From an uncultured Candidatus Saccharibacteria bacterium (GTDB lineage: Bacteria > Patescibacteria > Saccharimonadia > Saccharimonadales > UBA6022): a stretch of 10,979 nucleotides of DNA. The position numbers were made by a program, and so were the translations under genes. The stretch lies in NCBI GenBank assembly GCA_946479665.1, contig CAMLGO010000021.1:1-10979 (forward strand), given 5' to 3'. Below the pieces are notes generated by a model. That model made no database searches and was not told the DNA's origin. It worked only from the letters and a program-made list of their open reading frames with translations. This document shows positions 6,661 through 10,979 of this stretch, in pieces (the stretch's first letter is position 1; the number at the start of each line of letters is the position of its first letter).

Positions 6661-7480
6661 CGAGTGGCTAAAGAACGCTACTCATCGGCTAAAATATGCC
6701 GACATCCCTTCTGCGCGACTTGATGCCGAACTCATCTTGGCACACACGCTGCGCAAAAATCGCACCTACCTTCACGCTCATATCGACCAAGTATTAAGCG
6801 AGCGCGAGTTCGAGATTGCCGAAGCGCGCCTTGCTCTTCGTGCCGACCGCGTACCTATCGCCTATATCATCGGCCACAAGGAATTCTACGGCCGGCTTTT
6901 CCACGTGACAACTGCCACGCTCATCCCTCGGCCCGAATCAGAAGCAATGATCGATCTATTAAAAGAACTCGTCAAGAATACACCGCCGCGACTCCTTGGA
7001 TCGCCCCGTCTTAAACTGGTCGACGTCGGCACTGGCAGCGGCTGCCTCGGTATCAGCGCCAAACTTGAACTACCGGAACTTGATGTTACTCTCGCCGACA
7101 TTAGCAGGCACGCTCTTGCCGTGGCGACAAAAAACAGCCGGCAACTGCAAGCCGAGGTGACAATCTTGCAAAGTGACCTTCTCGCGGACTATCCTATATC
7201 GCCAGATTTTATCCTCGCTAACCTCCCGTATGTCGACCGCGGCTGGGAAACGCCACCCGAGCTCGAGCACGAACCAGCGCTCGCACTTTTTGCCGAGGAC
7301 AAGGGTCTTTATTTGATCAAAAAATTAATTCGACAAGCCAGCACTCGGCTACCACAAGAGGGGTATCTTCTCCTTGAAGCCGACACGTCCCAGCTTGATG
7401 CTATCGGTGAGTATGGCGCCGCTCATGGCTTCCAGGAAACCTTGCGTCAAGGCTTCATTATCTGCCTTAAAAAGGCTTAA
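6647..7480 (+). CDS. prmC: RF glutamine N5-methyltransferase PrmC (HemK)
   Basis: Uses S-adenosylmethionine to methylate the GGQ glutamine of RF1/RF2 in the cytoplasm. The N-terminal helical domain ([15 protein letters not shown], 1-15; [13 protein letters not shown], 23-35) aligns with E. coli PrmC. The segment [14 protein letters not shown] (69-82) and TLIPRPESE (91-99) lead into the methyltransferase fold. The AdoMet-binding motif [11 protein letters not shown] is at 125-135. The substrate motif at 192-195 is NLPY, where E. coli has NPPY. I chose ATG 6647 (277 residues, overlapping prfA by 14 bases) because the product then starts just before the conserved SEWL block. An in-frame ATG at 6623 would add eight residues. 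Neither has a clear Shine-Dalgarno, which suggests coupling to prfA. Its TAA overlaps the stop codon of convergent htrA. Confidence 0.95.
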   Translation: MPAISEWLKNATHRLKYADIPSARLDAELILAHTLRKNRTYLHAHIDQVLSEREFEIAEARLALRADRVPIAYIIGHKEFYGRLFHVTTATLIPRPESEAMIDLLKELVKNTPPRLLGSPRLKLVDVGTGSGCLGISAKLELPELDVTLADISRHALAVATKNSRQLQAEVTILQSDLLADYPISPDFILANLPYVDRGWETPPELEHEPALALFAEDKGLYLIKKLIRQASTRLPQEGYLLLEADTSQLDAIGEYGAAHGFQETLRQGFIICLKKA

Positions 7481-8685
7481 CTACTATACGCAGCAAGCGT
7501 CACGCGAATAGTAAGCGTTTTACCGTCGCGAAGAATGGTTAACTGAACTGTATCGCCTGGTTTATATTCACCAATAAGGCTTGCGACACCACCTTTATCA
7601 CCGACCTCTTTGTCATTGATCTTCGTAATGATATCCCGATCTTTCACCCCGGCCTTATCAGCAGGGCCATCCTTAACAACAGCATTCGCCGTCTGATTTG
7701 CAGCAACAACATATGCGCCCTTCGAAACCGACAAATGATATTGCTTAGCAATTTCCGGTGTTACCGCCTGGTAACTCACCCCTAAGTAGGCGCGACTGAT
7801 TTTCCCCGACTGCAAGACACCGTTCATGAGACCTTTCGCTGCATTGATCGGGATTGCGAAACCAATACCGGTAGCATCCGATGCGATTGCCGTATTGATA
7901 CCGATCACCTGGCCTGCTACATTGACGAGCGGACCGCCTGAGTTGCCAGGGTTAATCGAGGCGTCTGTCTGCAGTAGATCAGTCAATGTCTCGACCGTTT
8001 CCCCCGCCTGAGCTGAAACCGGCCGCCCTGTACCAGAGATAATGCCACTTGTGACTGTATTTTGATATTGCCCCAGTGCATTACCGATAGCGACGACTTT
8101 TTGGCCGATTCGAATCGAGCTTGAATCACCGATCTCGGCTGGCTTCAAATTAGATACGCCGGCAACTTTCAAAAATGCCACGTCATTGAGCGGATCAGCA
8201 CCCACAACCTTGACGTTATCATAGGTCGTACCGTCCGACGTGACCACAGAAACATCACTCGCGTCGCTAATAACGTGCTTATTCGTCATGATGTAGCCGT
8301 CAGCACTAATGATAATACCCGTACCAGCGCCCTCGCCCATTCCGGTAGAGCGAGATTGAACCGTCGTTATAATCGATACGACACTCGGTGACACCTTGGC
8401 CGCTACCGATGCAATATCCTCTTCCTCGCCACTAACAATCAGATTGCCATCCTGGCCATTACTGTTTTGTATCAACTGCGTAAGCGGTTTTTGGAGCATG
8501 CTTTGAAGTGCACTACCGCCAAAGCCAGCCGCCAAGCCAAGTACAATAACACCCGTGACGAGAATGACCCGATTGCGACGGGCATGGAAGTTACTCGCCG
8601 GTGCCTTAGGCGTCTGAAGCGGTTGATCATCCGCAGGAGATTGATCGGCTGTCTGAGAAGATGTCGATGCGGTATTCATATTCAT
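7477..8685 (-). CDS. htrA: HtrA/DegP-like membrane-anchored serine protease with PDZ domain
   Basis: A 402-residue envelope quality-control protease. A cytoplasmic Pro/Gln/Ser-rich N-terminus (1-36), basic HARRNR (34-39) and one membrane helix (about 40-60, ILVTGVIVLGLAAGFGGSAL) anchor it with the body outside. The trypsin-like domain (about 88-290) has a complete catalytic triad: His137 in TNKHVI, Asp168 in DPLNDVAFLKV and Ser249 in INPGNSGGPL. A single PDZ domain (about 296-398) begins at AYLGVSY and carries the DGPADKAGVKDRDIITKI block. One PDZ and an N-terminal helix match the HtrA/DegS-type forms of Gram-positives rather than two-PDZ DegP. GGAG lies ten bases before the first of two ATGs (MNMN). 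It follows the membrane-protein gene by 36 bases, probably in one operon. Confidence 0.95.
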   Translation of the reverse strand: MNMNTASTSSQTADQSPADDQPLQTPKAPASNFHARRNRVILVTGVIVLGLAAGFGGSALQSMLQKPLTQLIQNSNGQDGNLIVSGEEEDIASVAAKVSPSVVSIITTVQSRSTGMGEGAGTGIIISADGYIMTNKHVISDASDVSVVTSDGTTYDNVKVVGADPLNDVAFLKVAGVSNLKPAEIGDSSSIRIGQKVVAIGNALGQYQNTVTSGIISGTGRPVSAQAGETVETLTDLLQTDASINPGNSGGPLVNVAGQVIGINTAIASDATGIGFAIPINAAKGLMNGVLQSGKISRAYLGVSYQAVTPEIAKQYHLSVSKGAYVVAANQTANAVVKDGPADKAGVKDRDIITKINDKEVGDKGGVASLIGEYKPGDTVQLTILRDGKTLTIRVTLAAYSS

Positions 8686-8721
8686 TATTCTATCGCTCCG
8701 TTCTTATAGTTTACTGAGAGA

Positions 8722-9504
8722 TTAACTGCCGAGTCCAACGTCGTTGAATCGCAGCAATAAAAGCGCAATGATACTCGCCGATAGAAGAAGTGGCAGAATA
8801 ATATCGCTCATACGTACGCTTTTATGCCGGGTATGCGACTCGTATCCCCGCTCAACCACGAAGCTAATTGCCAAGAGGATGATAGCTATTTGCGGAATCT
8901 TAATACCGACAAGCCCAGGAATAGCATAGGCAACCGCCCAGTGATACGCCAGCCAACCAAATTCAGCAAAAACAAATCCCCACAGCAAACTCAAGAAAAG
9001 AATATGAGTTTCGTCGTAGGCACTCAAAACATGACGCGCAACCGAGTAACCAATAAGCCACATAAGCAGCACGACCACTGATGTCGGCCATGCAAATGAC
9101 ACGATATATAGTGCCGTCACACCGATAAAGGCAGCGACGCCAGCCTGCGCGACAACAAGGCTGCGCTTCGAACGGGGCTTCAAGAAGAGGAGCCACAGAA
9201 TGTAGAGAACGGTGATAATAATCTGTAACCAAAAGCCCTCTTTAGTATTCGCAGCACTCAGTAGAATCACCAGTCCGATACTAACAATAAAGTCGACAAG
9301 GTTCGCCTGAACATGAGCAAACCAGTAGCGCGGACGAACCGCAAGCACGCGCCACTTACTTAGTAATACCAAAAGAAAGGCCGGTAACGCCGAGCCCGAT
9401 GTTTGCACGACAATGAGCACTGCAATCGCAAGTGCGACATTGAGCGCGTTATAGACAAGACCACTAATGAATGATCGTCGTTTTGCAACTTTTAAAAAAT
9501 CCAT
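8722..9504 (-). CDS. Multi-spanning membrane protein of unknown function, 260 residues
   Basis: I do not recognise a named family. The protein is very hydrophobic, with about eight or nine predicted membrane segments (around 15-34, 38-52, 68-86, 91-108, 117-137, 139-156, 166-186, 200-216 and 235-251). The basic loop SKWRVLAVRPRYWFAH (about 49-64) stands out as a likely conserved cytoplasmic loop. No enzyme motif, signal peptide or large soluble domain is present. It lies between an LCP ligase gene (25 bases) and htrA (36 bases) on the same strand, so an envelope role is a contextual guess only. An extended -10 promoter sits 12 bases before the ATG. AAGGA is only two bases from the start codon, too close for ordinary ribosome binding. 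Confidence 0.88.
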   Translation of the reverse strand: MDFLKVAKRRSFISGLVYNALNVALAIAVLIVVQTSGSALPAFLLVLLSKWRVLAVRPRYWFAHVQANLVDFIVSIGLVILLSAANTKEGFWLQIIITVLYILWLLFLKPRSKRSLVVAQAGVAAFIGVTALYIVSFAWPTSVVVLLMWLIGYSVARHVLSAYDETHILFLSLLWGFVFAEFGWLAYHWAVAYAIPGLVGIKIPQIAIILLAISFVVERGYESHTRHKSVRMSDIILPLLLSASIIALLLLRFNDVGLGS

Positions 9505-9516
9505 AATCCTTGCTCA

Positions 9517-9525
9517 ATTATAGCA
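9517..9525 (-). promoter_or_regulatory. Extended -10 promoter of the membrane-protein gene
   Basis: On the minus strand TGC (9523-9525) followed by perfect TATAAT (9517-9522), just past the LCP stop codon. The ATG starts 12 bases after the box, giving a leader of about four to six bases. The 17-base position upstream, inside the LCP coding end, holds no good -35. This promoter could let the membrane protein and htrA be expressed apart from the LCP gene. Confidence 0.6.
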
Positions 9526-9529
9526 CGTC

Positions 9530-10979
9530 TTACTGATTTGAAGCGTCCGGATCGGCACCGAAGACGACAACAAATTTCGCATCGCCTACCACCTGGAACG
9601 GTGGAGCAGTTGCTTTTATCTCAACACCATATACTGCCTTAAGTTTCGCAGCTGTCGCGGGGTTTCCTGTACCAATTTGGTAGATAGCCACCTTATCGTA
9701 CTGCCCCTCGGGCGCATTGCCGACATCGCTCACAATAAGGCCCTGTTCGTTTAGCTTGTCGGCCTGCTTTTGTGCGACGCCGGGTGTCTGCGAGCCATTA
9801 AGAACTTCGATCCCAGCTTTCTCTTTCGTCACTGGATCATTCGATACCTCTTCGCGAATATGAGCCTGAATAGCCGTATAGTCATACAGGCCAGCGACCG
9901 GACGAACTATACTCTGTCCACCTACATTGCCAGTCGTAACGAGCTCTGCGCCTTCATCGACAAGACTGATCGACTTCACTTGGTCGTTCTTGATGTCGTT
10001 GCCGAGTGCCATAAGCGTGCGAATCTCCTTGGCGTCAAAGTTGGTATGCAAATTGTTGCCAAGCGCGTCCATCAACCCCGTAACAGCACCAAAGTTTGTC
10101 AATGTTCCAGCGCTCACCGCCTTCTCACGTAGAGCCATAAGTACCTTCTGCTGATTCTTTTCGCGGTCAAAGTTGCCACGAGGCAATCCATAGCCGCCCT
10201 CAGAGTTGCGAGCACGAGCAAATGCTAAGGCGTGATCACCATCCATATGAGCTCTCTCGCCTTGCTTATAGTCAACAAAGTGACACTGATTATTACACCT
10301 CCAGTCCATGATTGGATCAAATACGCCACGCGGGTCTTCCGAGTCAACAGTGACGTCGACACCACCGACAGCGTTGACAGCCTCGACAACAGCCTTGAAA
10401 TTCATGTGAACGCTGTATTGAACATCAAGGCCAGTAATCTCGCCTGCTTTGGTGCGTAACGCCTGAGAGCCAGCATCCTCACTAGTTCCATCGTCAGAGG
10501 CACAGAAATAAGCGGCGTTGAGCTTGCCTTGGTTGCCTACCGTACAGGTCTCGGCATACTGTACCCAAAGGTCACGAGGCAAACTGACCATGTACGCATC
10601 TTTTCGCGTCTGGTCGATACTAAGCACCATAATCGAATCTGTTAAGTTACCGCCGCTATGCTGACCGCCCTCATCGTCTTCGGCTGTTCCAAAGATGAGA
10701 ATGTTACTGCGACCATTGCTGTCTTGCTTGAGAGGCACGTTCTGTGTAAAGGCGTCGAGAATATTACCCTTAAAAATCTTGCTTCCTGTTGAAAAGGCCT
10801 TAAAAGCAAAGTAACCGCCGGCTGCCAACATTAGCACTAAAATACCAATAATCGCCCACTTGATAATGCGGCGACGGCGTGTCATCGGCTTCTTATTAGC
10901 CTTACGACGCTGTCTGCGAGTTAATTTCTTGTCATCAAGCGGCTGATCGATATCGCGTAGTGAGGCATTGATCTCCGAT
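9530..10979 (-). CDS. LytR-CpsA-Psr (LCP) family glycopolymer ligase with LytR_C domain, 5' end cut off by the window
   Basis: LCP proteins transfer lipid-linked glycopolymers onto peptidoglycan at the outer membrane face. The reading frame stays open from the stop at 9530 to base 10979. An internal ATG at 10885 gives 451 residues, but 31 further residues upstream (SEINASLRDIDQPLDDKK, then LTRRQRRKANKKP) look coding, so the true start lies outside. Numbered from 10885: membrane helix 8-28; LCP domain about 60-255 with NILIFGT, LTDSIMVLSID, VSLPRDLW (Arg104), NFKAVVEAVNAVGGVDV and HALAFARARN; LytR_C domain about 357-444 (IEVLNGSQTPGVA onward). Four cysteines (114, 128, 197, 201) lie in the extracytoplasmic LCP part and could form disulfides. 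The gene lies 25 bases from the next one. Confidence 0.95.
   Translation of the reverse strand, partial: SEINASLRDIDQPLDDKKLTRRQRRKANKKPMTRRRRIIKWAIIGILVLMLAAGGYFAFKAFSTGSKIFKGNILDAFTQNVPLKQDSNGRSNILIFGTAEDDEGGQHSGGNLTDSIMVLSIDQTRKDAYMVSLPRDLWVQYAETCTVGNQGKLNAAYFCASDDGTSEDAGSQALRTKAGEITGLDVQYSVHMNFKAVVEAVNAVGGVDVTVDSEDPRGVFDPIMDWRCNNQCHFVDYKQGERAHMDGDHALAFARARNSEGGYGLPRGNFDREKNQQKVLMALREKAVSAGTLTNFGAVTGLMDALGNNLHTNFDAKEIRTLMALGNDIKNDQVKSISLVDEGAELVTTGNVGGQSIVRPVAGLYDYTAIQAHIREEVSNDPVTKEKAGIEVLNGSQTPGVAQKQADKLNEQGLIVSDVGNAPEGQYDKVAIYQIGTGNPATAAKLKAVYGVEIKATAPPFQVVGDAKFVVVFGADPDASNQ

Noticed and set aside
7464..7476. Small hairpin GCCTTaaaAAGGC before the prmC stop as a terminator
   Set aside because: Five pairs, inside coding sequence, with no T-run after it on either strand.
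8703..8708. TATAAG as a -10 box before htrA on the minus strand
   Set aside because: No TGn and no -35 at an acceptable spacing; htrA is more simply read from the upstream membrane-protein promoter.
1..10979. Recoded UGA (code 25, as in Gracilibacteria/SR1)
   Set aside because: All proteins read through intact with the standard code; TGA ends the 669-residue gene and no conserved glycine position needs an in-frame TGA.

Overview
The window reads as a chromosomal housekeeping segment of an ultra-small, reduced Patescibacteria/CPR bacterium, most likely Saccharibacteria (TM7). This is inferred from several traits. rpsB-tsf and frr-uppS lie in the usual order but without pyrH between them. EF-Ts is the short form. 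A cysteine-free (type B) L31 gene precedes prfA-prmC. A type IV prepilin is present, and a LytR-CpsA-Psr (LCP) protein carries a long basic N-terminus. Genes are tightly packed and GC is near one half by eye. The genetic code looks standard: RF1 is encoded, and TAA, TAG and TGA all serve as stops. I see no tRNA, rRNA, CRISPR array or insertion sequence, and no gene-free stretch longer than 150 bases.

Left block (1-5077, minus strand, read right to left). A type IV pilin-like gene is followed after about 30 bases by a 669-residue cytoplasmic protein of unknown function. Next comes a strong sigma70-type promoter and a structured leader in front of rpsB-tsf, which ends at a perfect hairpin terminator. 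A separate extended -10 promoter then drives frr-uppS, whose stop and start codons overlap as TAATG; uppS runs off the left edge.

Middle block (5139-7480, plus strand). A divergent promoter pair fires leftward into the pilin gene and rightward into rpmE (L31). After a perfect 14-bp terminator hairpin come prfA (RF1) and the overlapping prmC, the methyltransferase that modifies the RF1 GGQ glutamine.

Right block (7477-10979, minus strand). An LCP cell-wall ligase (open at the right edge), an unrecognised multi-spanning membrane protein and an HtrA/DegP-type membrane-anchored serine protease are closely spaced. Together they look like a cell-envelope group. The htrA and prmC stop codons share the bases TTAA.

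Functionally the window joins translation (S2, EF-Ts, RRF, L31, RF1, PrmC) with envelope biogenesis (UppS, LCP, HtrA, pilin). The items most worth following up are the rpsB leader, with a hairpin and a segment that could mask the ribosome-binding site; the near-leaderless promoter architecture, in which the -10 box contains a decoy ATG; and the unknown 669-residue protein next to the pilin.
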